Notes under the pieces: model-generated
What the model was told of the DNA's origin: nothing
What the model saw: only the letters and a program-made list of their open reading frames with translations
Database searches by the model: none
In this document: one piece after another, positions 44,997 through 53,182 of the stretch
How the letters are laid out: each line of letters begins with the position of its first letter
How positions within the stretch are numbered: position 1 is the stretch's first letter
Source: an uncultured bacterium
Lineage (GTDB): Bacteria > Verrucomicrobiota > Kiritimatiellia > CAIKKV01 > CAITUY01
Length of the DNA stretch: 64,000 nt
NCBI GenBank assembly: GCA_903908715.1
Contig: CAIVSY010000061.1
Coordinates: 62,001-126,000, forward strand
Reading direction: 5' to 3'
Made by a program: the position numbers and the translations under genes

Positions 44997-46634
44997 TCAG
45001 TGGGAGGAGACGGCCGCCGCGGCATCGAGTTCAATCATGACCCAGCCATTTGTGGCTCGGATCGTCGTGGCCGCTTCGCCGAGATCAGCCAGGCGGCTCA
45101 TCCATTGACCGGCAACATCCAGTTTGGCACGGGTTTCCCGCGTGCCTTCCGGATTGCGGAACACGAGAGAAAGTGTGATGGCCGCGATTGCGTCTTTGAA
45201 GAGCCTGGTCGTGCGGGGGATGTTGAACCATGCGGCGGAATCCGCTGGTTCCAGGAGAGTTTTCCAGGCGGGCAACGATAGCGAAGCATCGTCTGCAGGG
45301 GTTGCCAGGCGCCGCTTCAGGACTGCCGCATTGCTGAAAACGATGAGCCAGCCATCGCGGAATGTCCAGGCAATCCTTTCGTCCGGCTCGAATCGTCCGT
45401 AGAGATTCCTCCGTGTCTCCTCAATCAGCGTCAGGCCCCCCGCGGCGGTCTGGAGGTTGTGCGGGATCAGACCCAGTCCGTATCTTGAATTCAGACGGTC
45501 CAGTGTCTTCATGATCCGGCTGGCGGCCTCCTTTGAGTCCGTGGCTTGAATGGCAAAGACCAGCGTCGGCACACGGAGCCCCTTGAGGAAGGGGGTGAGC
45601 GTGTCGCTGATCGGTCCTCGAATACGGCCGCAATGCTCACGGTTCAGAATTGCGGCAAAAGCGAGCGCGTTCGTGCGATTGGAGTCCATCAGCGGATTCA
45701 GCGACTCGACCCAGAGCGGCATGGCTTGGGAATTGAATATCACGGCTCGCAGCCATGATGCCGGCATGACCCAGGTGCAATCGGGAGAATTCCCGAGGAG
45801 GGCCGACAAGGTTCTTGCCGTTGCATTCCCGGTGTCTGCGGATGCATCTGGGAGGCTGCCGGGAATCGCCAGCCGGAGTTCCAGATGATCGCGGTCCGGG
45901 CATCGGGCATCGCACAGCAGGGTACTGTTTGCCGGCTGGTCAGGCAGCGGACTCCCGGGTAGCCGGAGCCAGCCCTGGTGCGGCCGGTCGGATGAGGGGA
46001 AACTCCCGGTCCCCAGCGCTTGTGTCGAAGGGGTAAAAGGGCGGCGCCCGTACTGGCGGTCAAACGTCTGCACGAGGTAACGGGCAGCCGTGGGATCTTC
46101 TGAAAGGCAGGCGACAAGGATGCCTTCCAGCAAGGCTACGGAAACACATTGTCTGGGGTTCTCCAGGCGCATGCGCACGTTATAGATGGTGCGTCCGTAT
46201 TCAAAGGCAACGGGTTTGAAGTTGCGGGGGTGGAACAGGGTGACCTTCCATCGGAGGATCTGGCTTTGGTTGCCGATCCAGGAGGCGCAGACCCACGCAG
46301 GTTTACGGGTGGACCCCAGCGAAGGCACATACGCTATGGCGGTCTTGTCGCCTGCCAGTCGTTGCAGCCAGACACGTGTATCCCTGTTGGTGACAAGACC
46401 GGACAACTCTGTGGCTGAAGTGCCGGCTGCGGAGAGGGTTCCGGTCACCACGCGGTTTTCGAGGAGGGCGGGTAGTTCCCCGGCCAGATTTGCATGCAGG
46501 CTGACGAAGGTGGATTCCTGCGGGATCGCGGAGAGTACCCTTTCAGGCTTGTAGGGCACGTACAGGATCCATGCGAACGTTGCGCCAACGGCTACGCAGG
46601 CCAAGCACCAGAATAGCAGCCGTTTACCCCTCAC
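44997..46634 (-). CDS. Membrane-anchored periplasmic protein, unknown function
   Basis: A 545-residue protein from a GTG start, with one N-terminal membrane segment (about residues 6-26). The rest is a periplasmic domain of mixed beta/alpha character. Parts such as VLSAIPQESTFVSLHANLAG and IAWTFRDGWLIVFSNAAVLKRRLATP loosely recall DUF3352-type proteins, but I am not sure of the family. The start overlaps the pyrD stop by GTGA, so it is translated from the murG-pyrK-pyrD message. No catalytic motif is visible. It ends 15 bases from the MCE operon on the opposite strand. Confidence 0.65.
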   Translation of the reverse strand: MRGKRLLFWCLACVAVGATFAWILYVPYKPERVLSAIPQESTFVSLHANLAGELPALLENRVVTGTLSAAGTSATELSGLVTNRDTRVWLQRLAGDKTAIAYVPSLGSTRKPAWVCASWIGNQSQILRWKVTLFHPRNFKPVAFEYGRTIYNVRMRLENPRQCVSVALLEGILVACLSEDPTAARYLVQTFDRQYGRRPFTPSTQALGTGSFPSSDRPHQGWLRLPGSPLPDQPANSTLLCDARCPDRDHLELRLAIPGSLPDASADTGNATARTLSALLGNSPDCTWVMPASWLRAVIFNSQAMPLWVESLNPLMDSNRTNALAFAAILNREHCGRIRGPISDTLTPFLKGLRVPTLVFAIQATDSKEAASRIMKTLDRLNSRYGLGLIPHNLQTAAGGLTLIEETRRNLYGRFEPDERIAWTFRDGWLIVFSNAAVLKRRLATPADDASLSLPAWKTLLEPADSAAWFNIPRTTRLFKDAIAAITLSLVFRNPEGTRETRAKLDVAGQWMSRLADLGEAATTIRATNGWVMIELDAAAAVSSH

Positions 46635-47545
46635 AGGCGGAGGCTCCTGACCAGATCGGAGACATTGGGAATATTATGCCGGCAGAGGTATTCCTCCAGG
46701 CCGCGAATGACCTCGATGGCCGTGAGAGGCTCTGTAAAGTTGGCTGTTCCGACGGCCACCGCCGAAGCGCCGGCGATCATGAATTCGATCGCTTCCCGGG
46801 CCGAAGTGATGCCCCCGATCGCCACCAACGGGACCTTGACGGCCTTGGCCGCTTCATACACAAGTTTCACGGCGATCGGATGGATGGCCGGGCCGCTCAG
46901 GCCGCCGGTCACGTTGGCCAGGATCGGGCGGCGCGTTTCGATATCGATGGCCATGGCCGGGAAGGAGTTGATCAGCGAAATGGCATCGGCTCCACTTTCC
47001 TCGCAGGCCCGGGCGAAAGCCCCGATATCGGATACATTTGGAGCCAGTTTCGGGATGATGGGGAGACGCGTCTTGCGGCGCACGGCGGAGACAACAAGCC
47101 GTGTAGCGTCGAGGTTCGTTCCGAAGGCATTTCCGCCCGCCTTGATATTGGGGCAGGAGATATTGATTTCCAAGGCATGCACGCCGGGAACGCCGTCAAA
47201 CCGGGCGGCGACCTCCGCGTACTCCTCAGCCGTCTTGCCCCAGATGTTTACAATTACGGCTACATCATGGGTGCGGAGAAACGGCATGTATTTTTCGATG
47301 AAGCCGTTCACACCGGGGTTCTGCAGGCCGATCGCGTTGATGAGTCCGCCCGGCACCTCCACGAGACGAGGGGTCCGATTTCCCTTCCATGGCTCAAGAC
47401 TGATGCCTTTGACTACAATGGCGCCCAACTGGTTCAGGTTCACCAAGTCAGCATATTCAGGCCCGTATCCGAAGGTTCCGGAGGCCACCATGACCGGGTT
47501 CTTCATGGGTACGCCGGCAAGTAATATGCGGAGGTCAGGCTTCAT
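46631..47545 (-). CDS. pyrD: Dihydroorotate dehydrogenase, class 1B catalytic subunit
   Basis: Oxidises dihydroorotate to orotate with FMN. Motifs: MKNPVMVASGTFGYGPEYADL, LEINISCPNIKAGGNAFG with the class 1 catalytic Cys, PIIPKLAPNVSDIGAFARA, GGLSGPAIHPIAVKLVYE and VAIGGITSAREAIEFMIAGASAVAVGTA. At 304 residues it is of class 1B length; the pyrK gene just upstream confirms an NAD-linked heterotetramer in the cytosol. It overlaps pyrK by 11 bases and the next gene by 4. Confidence 0.95.
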   Translation of the reverse strand: MKPDLRILLAGVPMKNPVMVASGTFGYGPEYADLVNLNQLGAIVVKGISLEPWKGNRTPRLVEVPGGLINAIGLQNPGVNGFIEKYMPFLRTHDVAVIVNIWGKTAEEYAEVAARFDGVPGVHALEINISCPNIKAGGNAFGTNLDATRLVVSAVRRKTRLPIIPKLAPNVSDIGAFARACEESGADAISLINSFPAMAIDIETRRPILANVTGGLSGPAIHPIAVKLVYEAAKAVKVPLVAIGGITSAREAIEFMIAGASAVAVGTANFTEPLTAIEVIRGLEEYLCRHNIPNVSDLVRSLRL

Positions 47546-48335
47546 GGTTGCCGTCCTCCCAGACTATGGTGCGGGACTCGAAAACCGGGCCTTCCTTGCA
47601 AACCCGCACAAGAACCTCCTGCCCTTCCATGACAACCCTTTGAATGCAAGCCAGGCAGGCTCCGACACCGCATCCCATGTGGCGGTCAAGGGATATCCAG
47701 GCATTCCATCCCCCCTGCCGGGCCCGGTCGCAGAGCGCCTTCAGCATGCCGTTTGGACCGCAGGCGAAGATTTCCGGCTTTGCGTCCCCACCGAGTGACT
47801 GGATCCATGCATCGAAAGGCTCCGTTACCCTACCGCGTGTGCCCAGGGATCCATCCTCGGTGGCAATACAGACATTCCATCCCAGTGCCTTGAATCGATC
47901 GTTCAGAAGAATATCCCTGGCCCGGGCGCCACCCACGAAAAGGACGCCTTTGACGGGCAGTCGGGTGGCAAGGAAATAGAGGGGGGCCACACCATAGCCG
48001 CCAGCCACAAGGACGGGAAATTTGCCGCTTGAAACGGCTGTTGGGAATCCGTTCCCCAGCGGACCCAGCACATTGACGGCATCACCCGGCCTGAGTGTGC
48101 ACATGGACGAGGTGCCGCGCCCCACGTTCTTGTACAGGATGGACAGGTTCTTCCCGTCTACGCGGTAAATGCTGAACGGTCGGCGCAGGACGGCATCCTG
48201 CAGGGCACTCACGCGGAGATGCACGAATTGGCCCGGAACCGCATTCGAGGAGATATTGGGCAATTCCAGCGTCAGCACACGGTACAAAGTCCCTTCGGAA
48301 TCATGGCTGACAACATTTCCGGTCTCAAGTTGCAT
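47535..48335 (-). CDS. pyrK: Dihydroorotate dehydrogenase electron-transfer subunit
   Basis: FAD and [2Fe-2S] subunit that passes electrons from PyrD to NAD. A ferredoxin-reductase fold is visible: PGQFVHLRVS, RRPFSIYRV (FAD), and GGYGVAPLYFLA (NAD). The iron-sulfur cysteines lie near the C-terminus in MGCGVGACLACI plus a later Cys in VRVCKEGPVF. I chose the ATG at 48335 (266 residues), whose MQLETGNVV fits the family start; an ATG at 48383 inside murG would add 16 residues. No clear SD is seen for either. Confidence 0.9.
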   Translation of the reverse strand: MQLETGNVVSHDSEGTLYRVLTLELPNISSNAVPGQFVHLRVSALQDAVLRRPFSIYRVDGKNLSILYKNVGRGTSSMCTLRPGDAVNVLGPLGNGFPTAVSSGKFPVLVAGGYGVAPLYFLATRLPVKGVLFVGGARARDILLNDRFKALGWNVCIATEDGSLGTRGRVTEPFDAWIQSLGGDAKPEIFACGPNGMLKALCDRARQGGWNAWISLDRHMGCGVGACLACIQRVVMEGQEVLVRVCKEGPVFESRTIVWEDGNHEA

Positions 48336-48345
48336 GGCGGGAAAA

Positions 48346-49422
48346 CTACCGTGGAACCGCAACTTGTTCAACCAAATCCGCAAGCTTTGTGTCGGCGCCG
48401 GTTAGGGCACGATGGAGGGCGCATTCGCGCATGCGCTGCAGGTCGTCCGGCGAAGAGAGCCGCCGGGTGAGGAAGTCGACCAACGGTCCCACCCCGAGTT
48501 GGGATTGTTCCAGCACGTCGGCTGCTCCAGATGCGGCCATCGCTTTGGCGTTTGCCAGTTGGTGGTTGCGGGCGGAATGAGGGTAGGGCACGAGGAGCGC
48601 GGGGACGCCAAAGGCGGCTAGTTCCATGCAGGAATTGGCGCCCGCGCGCGAGATCGCGAAACTGGAACGGCGGTAGGCATGGCCCATATCCCGGCAGAAG
48701 GCGTGGACTTCGGCAGGAATCCCCGCCGATGAATAGGCCCTTTCGACGTGATCGCGGTCCCGTTGGCCTGACAGGTGAATGACCCTGCGAAGGTATCCCC
48801 TGGGGAAAATGGCTGCCACGGCTTCCGGGATCATGCGGTTCAGCCACTGCGCGCCCTGGCTGCCGCCCATGACCAGGAGAGTCCCGCAGGCGGATGCTTC
48901 GCTGGGGGAAATCGCGGCCTGCTCAATTTCGCGTCGCAGAGGTAAGCCGGTCAGGCATGTCCGGGAAGCACGCAGGTATTCAACGGTTTCGGGAAAGCTG
49001 ACCGCAATGGTGGTTGCCAATGGCGCAAAAAGGGTGGTGGCACGACCCGGGATGACATTGGCCTCATGAAGGATCACGGGAATGCGAAGGGTCGCCGCAG
49101 CGGTGACAGGTCCGGCGCTGGAGTAGCTTCCCATGGAAAGGAGAGCGGCCGGGCGTCGTGCCCGGAAGGCCCGTCGGCAGAATCCATAGGAACGGCAGAA
49201 ATTGCTCAGGCCCGGGATCAGCCGGGAGGGGCGTAAGGAGAATTCCGCGGCGCCTGTATTAAGTGTTTCCCCTTGCCATGCGAACTGGGTTGCGGATTCG
49301 ATCGAGCGGCCGGCCAGCAGGAGACAGACATCATGTCCACGTTGCTGAAGGGTTTTCGCGGTTGCGACGCCTGGAAAGACATGTCCGCCGGTCCCGCCGC
49401 AAGACACTGCCAGAAATGCCAT
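48346..49422 (-). CDS. murG: UDP-GlcNAc:undecaprenyl-PP-MurNAc-pentapeptide GlcNAc transferase
   Basis: Makes lipid II on the inner face of the membrane for peptidoglycan synthesis. A family-28 GT-B enzyme with GGTGGHVFPGVATAKTL at the start, SMGSYSSAGPVTAAATLRIPVILHEANVIPGRA, MGGSQGAQWLNRMI and YPHSARNHQLANAKAM. At 358 residues it is normal. The neighbours usual in a dcw cluster are absent; here it lies between a regulator and pyrK. Confidence 0.94.
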   Translation of the reverse strand: MAFLAVSCGGTGGHVFPGVATAKTLQQRGHDVCLLLAGRSIESATQFAWQGETLNTGAAEFSLRPSRLIPGLSNFCRSYGFCRRAFRARRPAALLSMGSYSSAGPVTAAATLRIPVILHEANVIPGRATTLFAPLATTIAVSFPETVEYLRASRTCLTGLPLRREIEQAAISPSEASACGTLLVMGGSQGAQWLNRMIPEAVAAIFPRGYLRRVIHLSGQRDRDHVERAYSSAGIPAEVHAFCRDMGHAYRRSSFAISRAGANSCMELAAFGVPALLVPYPHSARNHQLANAKAMAASGAADVLEQSQLGVGPLVDFLTRRLSSPDDLQRMRECALHRALTGADTKLADLVEQVAVPR

Positions 49423-49434
49423 CCTGAGATCTCC

Positions 49435-50970
49435 TTATTGACGGTAATCCCGCGGTTCGATGCCCAGGTGACGGATCCGGTAGTTGATGATTCGCTGGGT
49501 GGTCTGCAGGTGCCGCGCCGCAGCGGCCGCGATGCCGCGGTGCCGCTTCAGGGCATCTACTATGATTTCCCTCTCGAAAGATTCCACCATGGTTTGGAGG
49601 GACGCGCCCGCTTCGGGCAGCAGGGACGTGTTGGTTGCCTCGCTTGTTTGCAGGGAAGGGGGGAGCGAATAGCCGTGGATCACGTCATCGGTGCTGGTCA
49701 GGACGGCGCGCTCAACACAGTTTTCCAGTTCCCGCACATTGCCGGGCCAGTGATACGCCATCATCATGTTGATGGCGGTGGTCGAGATCCTTTTGACTTT
49801 CTTCGCGTAAGCGGCGTTGTACTTCTGCAGGAAATGATCTGCCAGGAGCAGGATGTCCGACCGGCGTTCCCGCAGGGGCGGGAGCAGGATCGGGAAAACA
49901 TTCAGGCGGTAGTACAGGTCTTCCCGGAAGCGGCCTGTACGAATGGCATCTTCGAGGTTCCGGCTTGTGGCTGCGATGACCCGGACGTTGACCGAAATGG
50001 TTTGATCCCCGCCGACGCGCTCAAAGCAGCGCTCCTGGAGTACCCGGAGGAGGCGGACCTGGACAGCGGGTGTGATGTCACCGATTTCATCCAGGAAGAG
50101 CGTGCCGCTGTTGGCGAGTTCGAAGCGGCCCCGCCTTTGCTGGGCGGCTCCGGTAAAAGCCCCTTTCTCGTGGCCGAACAATTCGCTTTCGATCAGGTTT
50201 TCCGGGAGGGCGGCGCAGTTGACGCTGATAAAGGGATTCTTCCGCCGTGAACTTCCGAAATGAATGGCCCGTGCGACCAGTTCCTTTCCGGTTCCTGACT
50301 CGCCGCGTATCAGGACTGTTGCCATGCTGTCCGCAACCTGGGCGGTCTGGTCGTACACCGAACGCATTTCCTTGGAGTTCCCGACAAGGTTGTGGGGTTG
50401 GTAGCGGTCACCGAGTTGGCGCCGCAGCCGCTCATTCTCCGCCTTCAGGCTGTCCTGCTCATGGATCTGTTCCCGGATGCTTGCGACAGCTTCCGCGAGG
50501 AGGTTTGCGACAATCATGAGGAAGTCGAGATCCTTCGGCAAGGCGTCCTCATTCCCGGCCGGGCGGTTGATGCTCATGGTGCCGATGACCTGCCGCTGGT
50601 GGAGGATCGGTACGCAGATGAAGGCCGTTGCCTGCTCCTTGCGGGCGCGGGTCCGGTTGAGAAACCGGCTGTCGTTACGGATATCCCGGACGACTTCCGG
50701 TTTGCCGCTTTGTGCAACCGATCCGGTGATGCCTTCTCCCAGTCGGTACTGGCCGCGTGCACGTTCCGCAGGAGTGAGCCCGCGCGAGGCCTCGATGAAA
50801 AGGACATCGGTATCCGGGCGGCGCAGCGTCAAGGTGCCGTAGGACATGCCCATTTCCTTTTCCAGGATATCGAACACCTCCTGGAAAAGGGTGGAGATTT
50901 CACGGCGATGGGCCATGGCCTGGGAGATATGGTAAAGAATTCGTAATTCAACTGATTCGCGATTCTCCAT
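49435..50970 (-). CDS. Sigma-54-dependent activator with GAF sensor domain
   Basis: A 511-residue NifA-like regulator. Residues about 15-165 form a GAF domain. The AAA+ domain follows (about 200-430) with Walker A GESGTGKE, the sigma-54 contact loop GAFTGA, and [23 protein letters not shown] Fis-type helix-turn-helix ends the protein ([28 protein letters not shown]). It therefore activates RpoN promoters in response to an unknown ligand. The ATG at 50970 has AGGATGG 5 bases before it; in-frame ATGs at 50979 and 51015 are alternatives. It lies 90 bases after the multi-receiver gene and 12 bases before murG on the same strand. Confidence 0.9.
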   Translation of the reverse strand: MENRESVELRILYHISQAMAHRREISTLFQEVFDILEKEMGMSYGTLTLRRPDTDVLFIEASRGLTPAERARGQYRLGEGITGSVAQSGKPEVVRDIRNDSRFLNRTRARKEQATAFICVPILHQRQVIGTMSINRPAGNEDALPKDLDFLMIVANLLAEAVASIREQIHEQDSLKAENERLRRQLGDRYQPHNLVGNSKEMRSVYDQTAQVADSMATVLIRGESGTGKELVARAIHFGSSRRKNPFISVNCAALPENLIESELFGHEKGAFTGAAQQRRGRFELANSGTLFLDEIGDITPAVQVRLLRVLQERCFERVGGDQTISVNVRVIAATSRNLEDAIRTGRFREDLYYRLNVFPILLPPLRERRSDILLLADHFLQKYNAAYAKKVKRISTTAINMMMAYHWPGNVRELENCVERAVLTSTDDVIHGYSLPPSLQTSEATNTSLLPEAGASLQTMVESFEREIIVDALKRHRGIAAAAARHLQTTQRIINYRIRHLGIEPRDYRQ

Positions 50971-51060
50971 ACGTGCCATCCTGCCGGGTAACCTTGGGCC
51001 CTGAAGACGAGCCACCGCCTGCTGCAGGGCTAACCGTGTACCATAAAGGTCGTTTCCACT

Positions 51061-53061
51061 TCAACGGGAACGTGACAATATGCGCTGAATTTCGCTTTCC
51101 ACAGGGGTTCGCGCTGATTCCGTTTCCCGGATTTCCGAGGGGAGTGTGAGGAGGGTTCGGAGCTGTTCCAGGAAGGTTGCGGGCTTGTAAGGGTGATGAA
51201 TGCGGCCGGTAATCCTGCCTGCGGCTGGAGAACTCGACTCGTTGAAGTCCGCCCGGGCCGTGGCGGCAATGATGCGGACTGTATTCGCGGCGGGTAGCTT
51301 CATCAATCGGCCCAGGAAGTCCGCCAGGGCAGCGGCCGGAATGTCAAAATCCAGGATCAATGCATCGGGTGGAGACTCGCTGAAGCGGGTCAATGCATCC
51401 TGGAATCCCAGACAAAGGGTCACGTTGCTGCCGGTCTGATGGTACAGAACCGTGCCGGCAATCAGCAGCTGGGAGATGCTGGTGTCAACGATCATGACGG
51501 TGTAGGGGCGCTGGTTACCGGTGGCAAGGCGGCGGGAGAGGTTCCGCCGGATGCGGTCGGCAAAGCTTGGAGCGGCTATGGGCTTGAGGATATAGTCGTT
51601 GGCTCCCAGTTCCAGGCCTGCAGCCACGGAGGCCTCGGAAGTCGCGAGCAGGACCACATGCAGCCGGTTCAATCGCGGTGACTCCCGGACTGCTCGGATC
51701 AGTTGCATGGCCGAGTTGCCCGCCGTGCTGTCGTCAACGATCAGCATTTGGATTGAACTCAGGGCGAGGTTCTCCAGTGTGTTCGCGGACTGGTGCAGCG
51801 GGACGACCTCTATCCGGAAGCGTTCGAGCATTTGCGCGATTGCCTTTTCAGTGGATTTGTCCTCCACAAACAGGGCGATTCGGGCGGTCCTTTCCAGGCG
51901 GGGGAGTGAATCGGAAACGAGTGTGAGCGTGGAGTCGGAAGCGGGACTGAATCGTGCCTGGAAAAGATATCCCTCGGCTCTTGCCAGGGCCTCCATGGAG
52001 GGTTCGTCGCGGGCGAGAAGCGTGCAGCCTGCATAGGCGCGAATCGGAATCGTCCTGCTGCTGCTGAGGGTAAGGGTGAGCCGATTCATGCGGGAAAGGA
52101 CCTTTTCCATGGCGCAGGAGGTGCCAAAGTGATCCTCGCCGGGAAACGCTGCGGCGAATTCGCAGAGGCTCCAGCGGGCAATGATGTCGGTGGAGCGCAG
52201 GGATGAGGAAAGCAGTGAGGCGATTTTACGCAGCAACTCATCGCGCGCCTCGTCGGTGCACTCCGTGGTGATATGTTCGCAATCGGCGATGCCGATCAAC
52301 GCGATGGAGAGCGGGTCTTCGATCGTGCCGACGGATGTATGCAGGGACTCGAGTGCCTCCACAAAAGCGGCCCGGTTCAGGAGGCCGCTCAGCGGGTCGC
52401 GGCGCGAAACATGGCTCAGGTCATGGCCCCGCCGGAACCGTGTGCCGAGGAATGTGGCGATTTCTTCCGGATCCACCGGCTTGCGGAAATAGGCGTCTGC
52501 CTCCTGGACGAGCGAGGAAGAACTCTCGTCCGGGGCCATGCGGGGGATGATGGCCACGATGGGCATCGCCGCAGTCTCAGGCTGTGTCCGGAGCTGATGA
52601 ATGAACACACGCCCGTCATCGCCGGCCAGGACCGTGTCCACTATAATGACAGCCGGGCGGTGTTCGTGGATCAGCTGGTGGGCAAGGGAAGCGGCGGAGG
52701 TGGTCACAACTTTGTGGCCGGTGGCGGTAAGGGCCTCGTTGAGACTGCCGGCGAGCGGGGCATCCGCCGTGATCAGGAGAAGGGTGAAAGGCGCGTGCGT
52801 ACGGTTGGCGATGGTTGCGCGCAGGGCGCTGATGAGGGCTTGCAGGTTCTGGGGCAGGTCTTCGAACGCGGCGGATTCAACTGCATGGGAAAGGGTGGCG
52901 ATCAGGGATGCCCCTTCCTGCTCTGCATGACGGCGAATCGTTCCGGCCATCCGGCGTGCGGATATTTCCGCATCGGGATCCGTGCCCAACCCCCGCAGGG
53001 CCATGCGCAAGGTGTCGATCCGGCAGCCCACGCTTGCAGTTGACTTATGATCGCCAATCAT
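51061..53061 (-). CDS. Multi-receiver protein with degenerate GGDEF domain
   Basis: A 666-residue cytoplasmic signalling protein. Residues 1-85 are helical and may be a histidine-phosphotransfer-like domain. Receiver 1 spans about 92-208 (Asp142, Lys194), a GGDEF-fold domain about 215-385, receiver 2 about 394-508 (Asp443/444, Lys493), and receiver 3 about 519-640 (Asp571 or 573). The GGDEF signature reads SLCEF (residues 298-302), so diguanylate cyclase activity is very unlikely. It could act as a phosphorylation-driven scaffold or a GTP/c-di-GMP sensor. Same strand as the sigma-54 activator 90 bases downstream. No histidine kinase is in the window. Confidence 0.8.
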   Translation of the reverse strand: MIGDHKSTASVGCRIDTLRMALRGLGTDPDAEISARRMAGTIRRHAEQEGASLIATLSHAVESAAFEDLPQNLQALISALRATIANRTHAPFTLLLITADAPLAGSLNEALTATGHKVVTTSAASLAHQLIHEHRPAVIIVDTVLAGDDGRVFIHQLRTQPETAAMPIVAIIPRMAPDESSSSLVQEADAYFRKPVDPEEIATFLGTRFRRGHDLSHVSRRDPLSGLLNRAAFVEALESLHTSVGTIEDPLSIALIGIADCEHITTECTDEARDELLRKIASLLSSSLRSTDIIARWSLCEFAAAFPGEDHFGTSCAMEKVLSRMNRLTLTLSSSRTIPIRAYAGCTLLARDEPSMEALARAEGYLFQARFSPASDSTLTLVSDSLPRLERTARIALFVEDKSTEKAIAQMLERFRIEVVPLHQSANTLENLALSSIQMLIVDDSTAGNSAMQLIRAVRESPRLNRLHVVLLATSEASVAAGLELGANDYILKPIAAPSFADRIRRNLSRRLATGNQRPYTVMIVDTSISQLLIAGTVLYHQTGSNVTLCLGFQDALTRFSESPPDALILDFDIPAAALADFLGRLMKLPAANTVRIIAATARADFNESSSPAAGRITGRIHHPYKPATFLEQLRTLLTLPSEIRETESARTPVESEIQRILSRSR

Positions 53062-53182
53062 GATGATGTTCCAGCGGTCCGGAAAGAGAAGTGCTCCTTG
53101 CGTTCCTAGAATTCAAGCCGGATTTTGTCATATTGGGGAATCGTGAGCAACAATTTGTGGTGCGGATATTCAAGGTGCGGGA

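Noticed and set aside
46571-47798. Two long plus-strand frames (317 and 377 codons) opposite pyrD
   Set aside because: pyrD and pyrK on the minus strand are certain by motif; the plus-strand frames have no recognisable domain.
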